Positions 30,641-39,384 of a stretch of DNA of 64,000 nt are shown one piece after another (positions within the stretch are counted from its first letter, which is position 1; the number at the start of each line of letters is the position of its first letter). The notes beneath the pieces are model-generated. The model had not been told where the DNA came from and made no database searches. It saw only the letters and a program-made list of their open reading frames with translations. The translations under genes and the position numbers were made by a program. The DNA comes from Thermus sp. LT1-2-5 (lineage in GTDB: Bacteria; Deinococcota; Deinococci; Deinococcales; Thermaceae): the NCBI RefSeq assembly GCF_040363165.1, contig NZ_BSRG01000005.1, positions 110,297 through 174,296 on the forward strand. Direction: 5' to 3'.

Positions 30641-31642
30641 GTGGACCCCTTGGCCTTGGCCTTCCTTCCCGGGATTGGGCCCAAGCGGCTTTTGGAGGTG
30701 CTGGCCCAGGAAGACCCCCTTGGCTTTCTGCGGGAGCGCTTTCCCCAGGCGGCGGGCCTTTACCTCGAGGCCGAGAAACGGGCACGAAGGGAACGAAAGC
30801 GGGCGGAGGCCCTGGGGGTGCGCATCCTTGGCCTTTGGGAAGAGGGGTTTCCCGAAGGCCTAAGGAGGCTCCCCCAGCCCCCCACCCACCTCTACCTCCG
30901 GGGGGAGCTTCCCGAGGAGGAGAAGGCAGTGGCCGTGGTGGGCACCCGCCGGGCCTCAGCCTGGGCCCTGGGCTTCACCCGAAGGCTCGCCCGGGAGCTG
31001 GCCGAGGCGGGGGTATGGGTGGTTTCGGGCCTCGCCCGGGGTGTGGATCGGGAGGCCCACCTGGGGGCCTTGGAAGCGGGCGGGCGGACCCTGGGGGTCT
31101 TGGGGAGCGCCTTGGACCGGGTCTATCCCCCGGAACACCGCGCCTTGGCGGGGCGTATGGACCTCCTCTCCGAGTTCCCCTTGGGAACGAGGCCAAAGCC
31201 GGAGTTCTTTCCCCGGCGGAACCGCCTCATCGCTGGGCTTGCGCGGGCGGTTTTGGTGGCGGAAGCCCCTCTGGACTCCGGGGCCCTCATCACGGCCAGG
31301 TACGCCTTGGAACTGGGCAAGGAGGTGCTGGCGGTGCCGGGCCGCCCCACGGACGCTGCTTCCTTAGGCGCCAACCGCCTCATCCAGGACGGGGCCTACC
31401 CGGTGCTTTCCGCCGAGGACGTCCTCTCCTACCTGGGTTTCGCCGCAAAACCCAAGGCTCCCCCCGGGCTCGCCCCAGAGGAAGAGGCCCTTTGCGCCCT
31501 CCTCCGCCAGGGGGAGGCCCTTCCCGAGGAGCTGGCCCAGGCCTTGGGGATGCCCGCAGAGCGGGTGCTTTCCCTCCTCACCCTCCTGGAGCTAAAAGGC
31601 CTGGCCCGGGCCCTGCCGGGAGGGCGCTACGGGCCAGGCTAA
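30641..31642 (+). CDS. dprA: DNA processing protein DprA
   Basis: A 333-residue protein that loads RecA on incoming single strands during natural transformation, for which Thermus is famous. The frame is open from 30557, but GTG 30641 (VDPLALAFLPGIGPKRL) begins with the helix-hairpin-helix-like N-terminal SAM motif and sits 7 nt after TATACT. The Rossmann-like core has VAVVGTRRASAWAL, VVSGLARGVDREAH, LGSALDRVYPPEH and FFPRRNRLIAGL; the C-terminal DML1-like winged-helix region follows (LPEELAQALGMPAERVLSL). Confidence 0.95.
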   Translation: MDPLALAFLPGIGPKRLLEVLAQEDPLGFLRERFPQAAGLYLEAEKRARRERKRAEALGVRILGLWEEGFPEGLRRLPQPPTHLYLRGELPEEEKAVAVVGTRRASAWALGFTRRLARELAEAGVWVVSGLARGVDREAHLGALEAGGRTLGVLGSALDRVYPPEHRALAGRMDLLSEFPLGTRPKPEFFPRRNRLIAGLARAVLVAEAPLDSGALITARYALELGKEVLAVPGRPTDAASLGANRLIQDGAYPVLSAEDVLSYLGFAAKPKAPPGLAPEEEALCALLRQGEALPEELAQALGMPAERVLSLLTLLELKGLARALPGGRYGPG

Positions 31643-31645
31643 GCT

Positions 31646-32554
31646 TTACTTCGCCTTCTCGTAGAGTTTCTTGGCGATTTCGTAGAGCTCGCCCGGGTGG
31701 AACTCGGGAGCGAACTCGGCGGCGTCGTGGCCGGCGTCAAACACCGGGCCGCCCGTGGGGGGGCCGTCTACCACCACCACCTCGGTCCCGTCCTCGGGGG
31801 AGGCGCCCTTCCAGATGAGGCCCAGATCTTGGTAGTCGGAGGGGCTAAAGCGGTAGAGGTTGCGGTGGAAGCCCAGGTCCATGTACTTCTTGGCCTCGGG
31901 GATCTTGCTGTTGTCGATGCGGGGGATGGGGAGCATCTTGTTCATCTCCACCCCCGTGAGGGTTTCCAGGGCCTTGCCGTAGGCGGCGGCGTGGACCCCA
32001 CCCCGCACCAGGAGGTAGCCGATCATCTCCCGGGCCACGGGGTTATTCGTCATCTCGTAGACCCGGAGCTTATGGGTGCGGGCCGCCACTTCCAGGAAGA
32101 AGTTGTGGAGAAGATCCAGGATAAGGTTGCCGCTGGTGAAGACGTACTCTCCGTTCCAGTGCTCGCCCATGGCCCCCATCACCAGGGTGTTGGCGCCTCC
32201 GGCGATGAAGTGGGCGGCGTTGCGGGCATCCTTGGCGAAGCCCAAGGGGGCGCTTACGGGGTCCACCCCTTCTTCCAGGTCTTGGCCGGGGTTCTTGGCC
32301 AGGAGGCTGTTGATGGTGGCGGAGACCAGTTCGATGTGCCCGAGCTCCTCCGTGGCGATGTTCGCGATGAGGTCGTAGTAGGGCTTGAGCGCCTTCTTCC
32401 CCCGGAAGTTGAAGGACTGGTACATGTAGTTCATCAGGGTGGACATCTCCCCAAAGCGCCCGCCCAGAAGGGCCTGCACCGCGGCGGCGGCATTGGGGTC
32501 CTGCTCCTTGGGCATGGGCAACTCAATCTGCAACCGGTCTATTCTCAGAAACAT
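31646..32554 (-). CDS. manganese catalase
   Basis: A 302-residue dimanganese catalase, the length of the T. thermophilus enzyme, dismutating H2O2 to water and O2. The ferritin-like four-helix bundle carries ligands in LLGGRFGEMSTLMNYMYQS (Glu), ATEELGHIELV (Glu, His), GEHWNGEYVF (Glu region) and RGGVHAAAY (His). MFLRIDRLQIELP is the normal N-terminus; it has an AAGGAGGT ribosome binding site, so the upstream ATG at 32587 is unlikely. The divergent OxyR gene, 109 bp away, probably controls it in response to peroxide. Confidence 0.97.
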   Translation of the reverse strand: MFLRIDRLQIELPMPKEQDPNAAAAVQALLGGRFGEMSTLMNYMYQSFNFRGKKALKPYYDLIANIATEELGHIELVSATINSLLAKNPGQDLEEGVDPVSAPLGFAKDARNAAHFIAGGANTLVMGAMGEHWNGEYVFTSGNLILDLLHNFFLEVAARTHKLRVYEMTNNPVAREMIGYLLVRGGVHAAAYGKALETLTGVEMNKMLPIPRIDNSKIPEAKKYMDLGFHRNLYRFSPSDYQDLGLIWKGASPEDGTEVVVVDGPPTGGPVFDAGHDAAEFAPEFHPGELYEIAKKLYEKAK

Positions 32555-32599
32555 ATCCACCTCCTTTGCCAGGGCGGGTGTTCCCACCCGGCACTTCCC

Positions 32600-32629
32600 A
32601 CCTTAGGGGTACAAGGTGCATAAGTCCAA
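32600..32629 (-). promoter_or_regulatory. candidate manganese catalase promoter (TTGGAC-N18-TAAGGT)
   Basis: On the minus strand TTGGAC (32629 to 32624) and TAAGGT (32605 to 32600) are separated by 18 nt, leaving a leader of about 40 nt with a good ribosome binding site. AT-rich sequence at 32615-32660 just upstream is where an OxyR-type activator would bind. Confidence 0.45.
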
Positions 32630-32641
32630 TAGATTATGACT

Positions 32642-32668
32642 CCCATAGCTATAAAATGTCGCTATGGG
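32642..32668 (+). promoter_or_regulatory. inverted repeat enclosing the oxyR -10 box and start codon
   Basis: CCCATAGC (32642-32649) and GCTATGGG (32661-32668) form a perfect 8-bp inverted repeat with 11-nt spacer TATAAAATGTC. The spacer contains TAAAAT (32652-32657), 6 nt before the ATG at 32664, which itself lies in the right arm. A protein bound here would block the promoter, so this is a good candidate for OxyR autoregulation. The ATAG/CTAT half-sites resemble LysR/OxyR contact sequences. Confidence 0.6.
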
Positions 32669-33617
32669 TCTTACCCTGGATCAGTTGCGCTACCTGGTTG
32701 CCTTGGCCGAGGAGGGAAGCTTCACCCGCGCGGCGGAACGCGTGTACCTCACCCAACCCGCATTGAGCGTGCAGATTCGCAAGCTGGAAGAGGCTTTGGG
32801 GGTGCGGCTTTTTGACCGCAGGAAGGGAACGCCTACGGAAGTGGGGCAAGCGGTGGTGGCCCAGGCGCGGCGGGTGCTGGAGGAGGTGGAGCGCCTTGTG
32901 GCCCTGGCTCGAGGCCAAGAGGGGGTGTTCCAGGGACCCTTTCACGTGGGCGTTATCCCCACCTTAGCCCCCTATCTCCTGCCTCGGCTCCTTCCCCGGT
33001 GGGTGGCGCGGTACCCGGCCCTAACCCTTTCCATCCGGGAGGAACTCACCCCGGGGATCGTGGCGGGCATACTGGAAGGCCGGTTGGACGCTGGGCTAGT
33101 GGGTACCGAAGAACGGGCACCTGGCCTCGAGGCCCTGCCCATTTTCTCGGAACGCTTTGTGGCCTATGTTTCCCCGCATCATCCCCTCTATGCCAGAGCG
33201 GCCTTGCACCCCTTGGAGATTCCCTTGGAGGACACCTGGATTCTATCTGAGGGCCACTGCTTTCGGGACCAGGTCCTCTCTGTATGTCGCCCTAGCTTGT
33301 CCAAGCGGGTGGTGGAGTTCCAAAGCGGGGATCTGGAAACCCTGGTGCGCTTGGTGGAGGAGGTGGGCGGATTGACCCTTTTGCCCGAGGTAGCCCTGTG
33401 GACGTTACCCCCGGAGAAACGGGTCCACCTGAGGCCCCTTTTGCCCCCAGGGGCGGGGCGCACGGTCTACCTCCTTCTGCGGGAAGGAAGCCTCAAGGCT
33501 CCCGTGGCCACAGCCCTGGCGCAGGAGGCCCAACGGGTCTTCCCCACGCTACGCCTTTTTTCCCAAGGGGAAGAAGGCGTTATGATGGGGGCGGAGGTTC
33601 GCCATGACCAAGCCTGA
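32664..33617 (+). CDS. oxyR: OxyR-type LysR regulator with redox cysteines
   Basis: A 317-residue LysR family activator. The N-terminal winged helix-turn-helix has FTRAAERVYLTQPALSVQIRKLEEALG, and the C-terminal periplasmic-binding-like effector domain has GHCFRDQVLSVC. By codon count the cysteines are residues 199 and 208, the same numbers as the peroxide-sensing pair of E. coli OxyR, so a disulfide switch is strongly suggested. It is divergent from manganese catalase, the likely target. The start is leaderless (TAAAAT-N6-ATG) inside an inverted repeat. ilvE overlaps its last 14 bp. (The helix-turn-helix string above spans residues about 20-46.). Confidence 0.93.
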   Translation: MGLTLDQLRYLVALAEEGSFTRAAERVYLTQPALSVQIRKLEEALGVRLFDRRKGTPTEVGQAVVAQARRVLEEVERLVALARGQEGVFQGPFHVGVIPTLAPYLLPRLLPRWVARYPALTLSIREELTPGIVAGILEGRLDAGLVGTEERAPGLEALPIFSERFVAYVSPHHPLYARAALHPLEIPLEDTWILSEGHCFRDQVLSVCRPSLSKRVVEFQSGDLETLVRLVEEVGGLTLLPEVALWTLPPEKRVHLRPLLPPGAGRTVYLLLREGSLKAPVATALAQEAQRVFPTLRLFSQGEEGVMMGAEVRHDQA

Positions 33618-34557
33618 GGCCAAAGGCGGGGACGTGCACATCAAAGCCGGGCTTATCTGGATGAACGGGGCTTTGGTACCCCAAGAGGAGGCCAAGACCA
33701 GCGTTCTAAGCCACGCCCTCCACTATGGAACCAGCGTGTTTGAAGGCATCCGGGCCTACGAGACCCCTAAGGGCCCTGCCATCTTCCGCCTGAAGGAGCA
33801 CGTGCGGCGGTTTTACAACTCCGCCAAGGTGCTCCGGATGGAAATCCCCTTCGCCCCAGAGGAGCTGGAAGAGGCCATCAAGGAGGTGGTGCGGAAAAAC
33901 GGCTATAAAAGCTGCTACATCCGCCCTCTGGCCTGGATGGGGGCCAAGGCCTTGGGGGTCAATCCCCTGCCCAACAACCCGGCGGAGGTCATGGTGGCCG
34001 CTTGGGAGTGGGGGGCCTATTTGGGGGAAGAGGCGGTGCGGAAAGGGGCTAAGCTCATCACCAGCTCCTGGGCCCGCTTCCCTGCCAACGTGATGCCGGG
34101 CAAGGCCAAGGTGGGGGGCAACTACGTGAACTCCGCCCTGGCCAAGATGGAGGCGGTGGCCGCAGGCGCCGACGAGGCCCTTCTGCTGGACGAGGAGGGC
34201 TACGTGGCCGAGGGAAGCGGGGAAAACCTCTTCTTCGTGCGGGACGGGGTGATCTACGCCCTCGAGCACTCGGTGAACCTGGAGGGCATCACCCGCGACT
34301 CCGTGATCCGCATCGCCAAGGATCTGGGCTACGAGGTCCAGGTGGTGCGGGCTACCCGCGACCAGCTCTACATGGCGGACGAGGTCTTCATGACCGGCAC
34401 CGCCGCCGAGGTGACGCCGGTGTCCATGATTGACGGGCGGCCCATCGGCCAGGGCACCGCCGGGCCCATCACCCTACGCCTGTGGGAGGTCTATCTCGAG
34501 GCGGTCACGGGGAAGCGGCCCGAGTACGAGGGGTGGCTCACCTACGTCACTTCCTAA
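33604..34557 (+). CDS. ilvE: branched-chain amino acid aminotransferase
   Basis: A 317-residue class IV PLP enzyme making leucine, isoleucine and valine from their 2-oxo acids. Motifs include HYGTSVFEGIRAYET near residue 40, the PLP Lys in VMPGKAKVGGNYVNS near 165, EGSGENLFFV, and GTAAEVTPVSMIDG, which binds PLP phosphate. The first 9-10 residues extend beyond the usual N-terminus (normally near IKAGLIWMNG), so a GTG at 33634 is an alternative start; the ATG chosen has GGAGG upstream. It overlaps oxyR by 14 bp and converges with trmH (11 bp overlap). Confidence 0.95.
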   Translation: MTKPEAKGGDVHIKAGLIWMNGALVPQEEAKTSVLSHALHYGTSVFEGIRAYETPKGPAIFRLKEHVRRFYNSAKVLRMEIPFAPEELEEAIKEVVRKNGYKSCYIRPLAWMGAKALGVNPLPNNPAEVMVAAWEWGAYLGEEAVRKGAKLITSSWARFPANVMPGKAKVGGNYVNSALAKMEAVAAGADEALLLDEEGYVAEGSGENLFFVRDGVIYALEHSVNLEGITRDSVIRIAKDLGYEVQVVRATRDQLYMADEVFMTGTAAEVTPVSMIDGRPIGQGTAGPITLRLWEVYLEAVTGKRPEYEGWLTYVTS

Positions 34558-35122
34558 GCCAGTCCTGGAGCACCATGGCGTAGAGCTCGGGGTCTAGGCG
34601 GGGCTTCTCGTAAAGCCCCGCCTTCAGGCGTTGCCGTTGCGCTTCAAAGAGGATGACCGCCGCGGCCACGCTCACGTTTAGGCTTTGCACCATGCCCAAC
34701 ATGGGGATCTGGATGGCCCCGTCCGCCAGGGCCAAGGCCTCCTCGGAAACCCCCCATTTTTCCGCCCCCAGGAGGATGGCGGTGGGTAGGGTGTAGTCCA
34801 CCTCCCGGTAGTCCCGGGCGTCCTCCCGAAGGGCAGTGGCGTAAATCCTAAAGCCCCGCTCCCGGAGGAAGCCAAAGGCCCTGGGGATGTCGGGGTGGAC
34901 CCGGAGGTAGACCCACTTGTGGCTTCCCCCACTGGTTTCGTTAAAGGTGGGCACGCCTCCCGTGGGGTTCACCGCATGGGCCTCCAGGACCCCCACGGCG
35001 TCGCAGGAGCGGAGGATGGCGGAGAGGTTGTGGGGCTTGTGCACGTTTTCTAGGAGCACCGTGAGGTCGGGCTGCCGCCTCTTTAGGACCTCTTCTATGC
35101 GCCTTCTACGGGCCTCCGTCAC
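34547..35122 (-). CDS. trmH: tRNA (guanosine-18-2'-O)-methyltransferase TrmH
   Basis: A 191-residue SPOUT enzyme methylating G18 in the D-loop of tRNAs, a modification important for thermostability of T. thermophilus tRNA. Motif 1 is [20 protein letters not shown] (catalytic Arg in the NLSAILRS segment), motif 2 [12 protein letters not shown] and motif 3 [20 protein letters not shown]. Length is close to the characterised TrmH of T. thermophilus. It is last in the dcd-ppi-hisZ-hisG-trmH operon, overlapping hisG by 17 bp. Confidence 0.95.
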   Translation of the reverse strand: MTEARRRRIEEVLKRRQPDLTVLLENVHKPHNLSAILRSCDAVGVLEAHAVNPTGGVPTFNETSGGSHKWVYLRVHPDIPRAFGFLRERGFRIYATALREDARDYREVDYTLPTAILLGAEKWGVSEEALALADGAIQIPMLGMVQSLNVSVAAAVILFEAQRQRLKAGLYEKPRLDPELYAMVLQDWLRK

Positions 35123-35729
35123 GTTCTCTAAGCTTAGCGATCAGGGGCTTAATAAGCGAGCGCTTGAGCTTCAGGGCCTGGCGGTTCACCACGAGCCTTG
35201 CCGTGGAGTGGGCTAGGACCTCCACCTCGATAAGCCCCGCTGCCCTCAGGGTGGCCCCGGTCTGCACCACGTCCACCACGGCATCCGCCAGGCCCGTGAC
35301 CGCGGCCAGCTCGATGTTGCCGGAAAGCTCCACCACGTCCGCCACCCAACCCCGCTCCCGCAGGAGGCGGGCGGTGAAGCTCGGGTATTTGGTGGCGATG
35401 CGGCGGATGGGAGAGCTGTCCCCCGGGCGCCGGATGAGGGAGAGGCGGCAGGCGCCAAACCCCAGGTCCACGGGCTCATAGAGGTCCCGGCCTGAGTCCA
35501 GGAGGATGTCCTTCCCCACCACCCCGATCTCGGCGATGCCCAGGTCCACGTAGACGGGCACGTCCTTGTTGCGGAGCTCCAAAAGGGCCACACCCCCCTC
35601 TTCCCCATGGAGGAGGGCCCGGGCGTCCCGGATGGGGGGAAGGGAAAGGCCCGCCTGCTGCAGGGCCTCGTAGGCTTCCTGGAACATCCGCCCCTTGGGC
35701 AGGGCCACGGTGAGGGCGTAGCGCTTCAC
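35106..35729 (-). CDS. hisG: ATP phosphoribosyltransferase, short form
   Basis: A 207-residue catalytic subunit, the short form lacking the C-terminal His-feedback domain, performing the first step of histidine synthesis (ATP + PRPP). [19 protein letters not shown] is the N-terminus, and the PRPP-binding region appears as [18 protein letters not shown] plus [18 protein letters not shown]. Short HisG needs HisZ for regulation and activity, and hisZ is directly upstream with a 4 bp overlap. Confidence 0.96.
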   Translation of the reverse strand: MKRYALTVALPKGRMFQEAYEALQQAGLSLPPIRDARALLHGEEGGVALLELRNKDVPVYVDLGIAEIGVVGKDILLDSGRDLYEPVDLGFGACRLSLIRRPGDSSPIRRIATKYPSFTARLLRERGWVADVVELSGNIELAAVTGLADAVVDVVQTGATLRAAGLIEVEVLAHSTARLVVNRQALKLKRSLIKPLIAKLRERDGGP

Positions 35730-36805
35730 GGTACCTCCCAGATGCGCTCCCCTTCCGCCAGAAAGGGGATGCCCTTGGCCTTAGCGTAGACCACGGGGTC
35801 GTCCCCGTGGAAAAGCTCCACCCGCTTTTCCCGGGCGAAGTGGCGAAAGGCCTTCAGGTCCAGGGCTAAGACCTCAGGGGGCTCTTCCGCCTGAGGGGGT
35901 TTGAGCGCCTCCAGGACCCGTTCCACCCCCAGGGCAAAGCCCGCCGCCTGGGGTAAAAGGGCCCCGTCGTACCGCCCGCCCCCCAGGAGGGGCAGGCCAA
36001 AGCCCGGGGTATAGGCCCGGAAGAAGATGCCCGAGTAGTACTCGTAGCGCCGGGCCATGCCCAGGTCCAGGAGGACAGGCCGTTCCAGAAGGGCCAAGGT
36101 GGTTTCCAGACCGGCCAAGGCCGCCTGGGCCTGCGGGGGAAGGGGGAGGGTTTGGGCCTCCTTGAGCACCTCGGGCTCCCCGTAGAGATCGGGCAGGGCC
36201 AGGAGGGCCTTCTTCACCCCTTCCGGCACCGGGTGGCGGGCGAGGAGGGCGGCAAGCTCGGGGAGGTTCTTGCGGTGGATGGCCGCCTGCGCCGCCTTCT
36301 TGGCCCCTGGGGGCAACCCCGAGGCCCGGAGTACCTCGCCCACCAGGCTGGGAAGCCCTACCTCCACCACCCCTTCTATGCCCAAGGCCTCGAGGGCGGC
36401 AAAGGCCAGGTGCAGTACCTCCGCATCCGCCTTGGGCCCCGTGACGCCGATGAGCTCTAGCCCCACCTGGGTGTACTCGCGAAGCCGCCCCAGCTCCGCA
36501 TCCCCTTCCCTTAGCCAAAGGGCCCCAGCGTACTGGAAGCGGTGGACCCCCTTCCCCAAGTGGGGCCTTAGGAGCTTGGCCAAAAGGGTGGTGAACTCGC
36601 TCCTTAGGGCCAGGACTTCCCCCGTTTTGTCCACCAGCTTGAAGGCCCGCGCCGCCAAGGGGTGGGTGGGGTCGTAGACCTCCAAGGCGGGGAGCTCCAC
36701 GGGCTCGTACCCGTGGCGCAAAAAGAGGGCTTGAAGCCGCCCCTGGAGCTCGGCCTTGAGCCTGGCCTCGGGGGGAAGAAGGAAGCGGGTGCCCTCGGGG
36801 ATCAT
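35726..36805 (-). CDS. hisZ: ATP phosphoribosyltransferase regulatory subunit HisZ
   Basis: A 359-residue paralogue of histidyl-tRNA synthetase that forms the hetero-octamer with short HisG and confers histidine feedback. Class II synthetase motifs are visible: motif 2 around [20 protein letters not shown] and [11 protein letters not shown], and motif 3-like GGRYDGALL. The anticodon-binding domain is missing, as expected for His[20 protein letters not shown] replaces the HisA box region of true HisRS. It overlaps hisG and the peptidyl-prolyl isomerase gene by 4 bp each. Confidence 0.93.
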   Translation of the reverse strand: MIPEGTRFLLPPEARLKAELQGRLQALFLRHGYEPVELPALEVYDPTHPLAARAFKLVDKTGEVLALRSEFTTLLAKLLRPHLGKGVHRFQYAGALWLREGDAELGRLREYTQVGLELIGVTGPKADAEVLHLAFAALEALGIEGVVEVGLPSLVGEVLRASGLPPGAKKAAQAAIHRKNLPELAALLARHPVPEGVKKALLALPDLYGEPEVLKEAQTLPLPPQAQAALAGLETTLALLERPVLLDLGMARRYEYYSGIFFRAYTPGFGLPLLGGGRYDGALLPQAAGFALGVERVLEALKPPQAEEPPEVLALDLKAFRHFAREKRVELFHGDDPVVYAKAKGIPFLAEGERIWEVP

Positions 36806-37404
36806 TCCTTTACGAGGATTTCCACGCCCAGGATCCGGTCCCGCTCCCCCCCTGCTCCCGGGCCCTCCGTGGGGCTTAGGCGGCGCACCGTCTCCATCCC
36901 CTCCACCACCTTGGCGAAAAGGGTGTACTGGCCGGTGAGGTGGGGGGTGGGGGCCAGGGTGATGAAGAACTGGCTCCCGTTGGAGTTGGGGTCTTGGGTG
37001 CGGGCCATGCCCACCATGCCCTCCCGGTCAAAGGCCAGGCCGGGGGCGATCTCCAGGCCGAAGGCGTAGCCGGGTCCACCCCGGCCCGTGCCCGTGGGGT
37101 CCCCGGTCTGGGCCACGAAGCCGGGGATAACCCGGTGCCAGACCACCCCGTCAAAGTAGCGGTGGAGGGCCAGGAAGACGAAGGAGTTCACCGTGTTGGG
37201 CGCTTCGTTTTCCAGGAGGTCCAGGAGGATCTCCCCCTTGGTGGTCCGGATGCGGGCGTAGTAGTCCTTGCCGGGTTCCAGCACCGGCTCCGGGGCCTTG
37301 AAGGTGCGCACCGGCTTTTCCGAAAGGTAGGGAAGGGGTTTCATGCTCTCACCCTTGCAGGCGCCCAGGAAGAGGAGGAAAAGGAGAAGAACGCGCACCC
37401 CCAT
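36802..37404 (-). CDS. cyclophilin-type peptidyl-prolyl isomerase, lipoprotein
   Basis: A 200-residue cyclophilin. The N-terminus [18 protein letters not shown] is a lipoprotein signal with lipobox LGAC, so the enzyme is expected anchored outside the cytoplasmic membrane. The catalytic domain has [23 protein letters not shown] (Phe and Arg of the active site), [33 protein letters not shown] and [14 protein letters not shown]. It assists folding of exported proteins. It sits between dcd (3 nt gap) and hisZ (4 bp overlap), an arrangement without evident functional logic. Confidence 0.94.
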   Translation of the reverse strand: MGVRVLLLFLLFLGACKGESMKPLPYLSEKPVRTFKAPEPVLEPGKDYYARIRTTKGEILLDLLENEAPNTVNSFVFLALHRYFDGVVWHRVIPGFVAQTGDPTGTGRGGPGYAFGLEIAPGLAFDREGMVGMARTQDPNSNGSQFFITLAPTPHLTGQYTLFAKVVEGMETVRRLSPTEGPGAGGERDRILGVEILVKE

Positions 37405-37407
37405 AGC

Positions 37408-37953
37408 CTACACCCGGGGCAGGGTAATGCCCTTTTGCCCCTGGTACTTCCCCTTGCGGTCCTTGTAGGTGACCTCGGGCCTGGGACCTTCCAGGAAGAC
37501 GATCTGCACGATGCCTTCCCCGGCGTAGACCTTGGCGGGGAGGGGGGTGGTGTTGGAGATTTCCAGGGTGACGTGGCCCTCCCAGCCTGGCTCCAAGGGG
37601 GTGACGTTGGCCACGATGCCGCAACGGGCGTAGGTGCTCTTGCCCAGGGCGATGGCGATGACGTTTTCCGGCATGCGGATGTACTCGATGCTCCGGGTGA
37701 GGGCGAAGGAGTTGGGGGGGATGATGACCTCTTCCCCCTCGTACTCCACGAAGCTCCGCTCGTCGAACCTCTTCGGGTCCACCACGGTGGAGAAGACGTT
37801 GGTGAAGATCTTCCACTCCGGAGCGGCCCTTAGGTCGTAGCCGAAGGAGGAAAGGCCGTAGCTTATGACCCCTTCCCGCACGAGCCTTTCCTCAAAGGGT
37901 TCGATCATTCCCTTTTGGGCCATCTCCCGGATCCACCAGTCCGGCTTAATCAT
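37408..37953 (-). CDS. dcd: dCTP deaminase
   Basis: A 181-residue trimeric dUTPase-fold enzyme converting dCTP to dUTP for dTTP synthesis. [20 protein letters not shown] is the proper N-terminus; upstream frame to 38034 lacks homology and crosses the divergent promoter. Motifs: [37 protein letters not shown] (catalytic Arg, Ser), [14 protein letters not shown] (catalytic Glu in VTLEISN) and [17 protein letters not shown] lies 7 nt upstream of the ATG. It heads the operon dcd-ppi-hisZ-hisG-trmH. Confidence 0.95.
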   Translation of the reverse strand: MIKPDWWIREMAQKGMIEPFEERLVREGVISYGLSSFGYDLRAAPEWKIFTNVFSTVVDPKRFDERSFVEYEGEEVIIPPNSFALTRSIEYIRMPENVIAIALGKSTYARCGIVANVTPLEPGWEGHVTLEISNTTPLPAKVYAGEGIVQIVFLEGPRPEVTYKDRKGKYQGQKGITLPRV

Positions 37954-37983
37954 GCCTTCAACTATAGCGGCTAGACTTTTCTT
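37954..37983. promoter_or_regulatory. divergent leaderless promoters, dcd / dockerin lipoprotein
   Basis: The spacer is 30 bp. Minus-strand TATAGT (37966 to 37961) is 7 nt before the dcd ATG; plus-strand TAGACT (37972-37977) is 6 nt before the ATG at 37984. Neither gene has a ribosome binding site. Confidence 0.6.
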
Positions 37984-38835
37984 ATGCGCAAGGCCTGGGC
38001 CCTCCTCCTTCTCTTGGCCGCCTGCGGCACCCAAGACCCCACCGGGACGGGCCTCGAGGCCCTCCGCCTCACCGCCACCTCCCTGCCTCCCGCCTACCTG
38101 GGCGAGCCCTATAGCGCCGCCTTCAGCGCCGAAGGGGGGGTTAGGCCCTACACCTTTAGCTTAGAGGGCAAGCTTCCCCAGGGCCTCACCTTCCAGGGGG
38201 GGCGGCTCAGCGGGGTGCCCAAGGAGAAGGGCCAGTTCGCCCTCATCCTCACCGTGGAGGACGGGGCCAAGAACAGCCGGGCCCAGAAGCTCACCCTCAC
38301 CGTCGCCGATCCGCCTCCCCCCCGGCTCACCCTGGTGGCCCCCCAGGCCCAGGTGGAAGCCCCCTTCCTCCTCTTGGCCCGGGTGGAGGTGCGGGAGGCG
38401 GTGGGCTTTCAGCTGGAGCTTCCCCTGAAGGACCTCCTTCCCTCCTTGGAAAGCCTTAAGGCGGCGAGTCCCGCCTACCTCCTGGACTACGACCCAGGCT
38501 CGGGCCTCTTGCGCCTGGACATGGCCTTCGCCAAGCCCGTGAAGGGCCAGGAGGCCTTCCGCTTCCTCCTTTCCCCCGCCAAGCCCCTCACCCCCCGGCT
38601 TGCCCCCAAGGTGGTTCTCTACGACAAGGAGGGGAAACCCGTGGGCCAGGCCCTTCCTCGAGGCAAGCCCTTCGCTTCCCTTTGGGAGGTGGCGCAGAAC
38701 CTGGGCAAGGAGGGCCAGGGGCTCAAGGGAGACCTCAACGGGGACGGTAAGGTGGACGCCGCCGACCTCCAGACCCTGGCCGAGGGGTACTTCCCCCCGG
38801 TGGCCGCCAGCCCCGAAGGGGAGAAGGCGCCCTGA
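37984..38835 (+). CDS. secreted lipoprotein with Ig-like domain and single dockerin-type repeat
   Basis: A 283-residue protein. The N-terminus [15 protein letters not shown] has a lipobox with Cys14. Residues about 30-110 form a putative-Ig (He_PIG-like) module: [20 protein letters not shown], then [16 protein letters not shown] and [11 protein letters not shown]. Residues about 115-215 are beta-rich and unassigned, possibly cohesin-like (inference). Near residue 250 the stretch [16 protein letters not shown] is a calcium-binding F-hand typical of type I dockerins and bacterial EF-hands, but only one copy is present instead of two. It is expected to sit on the cell surface; the partner is unknown. 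It is leaderless and divergent from dcd. Confidence 0.8.
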   Translation: MRKAWALLLLLAACGTQDPTGTGLEALRLTATSLPPAYLGEPYSAAFSAEGGVRPYTFSLEGKLPQGLTFQGGRLSGVPKEKGQFALILTVEDGAKNSRAQKLTLTVADPPPPRLTLVAPQAQVEAPFLLLARVEVREAVGFQLELPLKDLLPSLESLKAASPAYLLDYDPGSGLLRLDMAFAKPVKGQEAFRFLLSPAKPLTPRLAPKVVLYDKEGKPVGQALPRGKPFASLWEVAQNLGKEGQGLKGDLNGDGKVDAADLQTLAEGYFPPVAASPEGEKAP

Positions 38836-38879
38836 GGGGGGCTCGCCTGCGAGGCGTTGGCGGGGTGCCTCGCCCCTCA
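38833..38879. terminator. possible terminator between lipoprotein and macro-domain genes
   Basis: TGAGGGG / CCCCTCA (38833-38839, 38873-38879) encloses an inner stem GCGAGGC / GCCTCGC (38849-38855, 38867-38873), with one shared base at the junction, so the two stems may be alternatives. It includes both stop codons and lacks a U-tract. Confidence 0.35.
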
Positions 38880-39356
38880 AAGGGCCCGGCGGATGGCCTC
38901 GGCGTCCTCTTCCCGGTAGCCGTAGAGGGTGACCTCGAGGGTGTCCGGGGCCCGTTTGATCTCCTCCAGCATCACCCGGGCCACCTCCGCCACGGGAAGC
39001 CCTCCCACCCCCGTGCCCAAGAGGGGGAAGGCCACGGTGTTTAGGCCCAACTCCACCGCTTTTTCCAGGGCGCTTCGGGTGGCTTGGCGCACCGTTTCCA
39101 GGCTTGCTGGCTCGTCCCCCAAGACGGCGGCGTGGATCACGTAGCGCACGGGCAGGTTCCCCGCCCCCGTGACCGCTGCTTCCCCCACCCGGATCTTCCC
39201 GATCCGGTCGCACTCCTCCTGGATGGAGGGCCCTCCCTTGCGCAGAATGGCCCCCGCTACCCCCGCCCCCAGCTTCAGGTAGTTGTTGGCGGCGTTGACG
39301 AGGGCGTCCCCTTGGAACTCGGTGATGTCCCCTTGGGCCACGCGGATTCGGGCCAT
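38877..39356 (-). CDS. macro domain protein (ADP-ribose-related hydrolase)
   Basis: A 159-residue single macro domain starting [20 protein letters not shown]. The ADP-ribose site is clear: [33 protein letters not shown] and [11 protein letters not shown]. Such proteins (TTHA0132/YmdB/AF1521 type) hydrolyse O-acetyl-ADP-ribose or remove ADP-ribose from macromolecules. NAANN and GVGG loops are intact, so activity is plausible. Upstream frame to 39461 is not supported. It is divergent from the SDR-like gene with 28 bp between starts; GAAAAT is 6 nt upstream of its ATG. Confidence 0.9.
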   Translation of the reverse strand: MARIRVAQGDITEFQGDALVNAANNYLKLGAGVAGAILRKGGPSIQEECDRIGKIRVGEAAVTGAGNLPVRYVIHAAVLGDEPASLETVRQATRSALEKAVELGLNTVAFPLLGTGVGGLPVAEVARVMLEEIKRAPDTLEVTLYGYREEDAEAIRRAL

Positions 39357-39371
39357 GGCTTCATTTTCCCT

Positions 39372-39377
39372 TACAAT
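39372..39377 (+). promoter_or_regulatory. -10 box of leaderless SDR-nrdR operon
   Basis: TACAAT lies 7 nt before the ATG at 39385 in the 28-bp space separating it from the divergent macro-domain gene; no ribosome binding site is present. Confidence 0.55.
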
Positions 39378-39384
39378 GGGCCTG

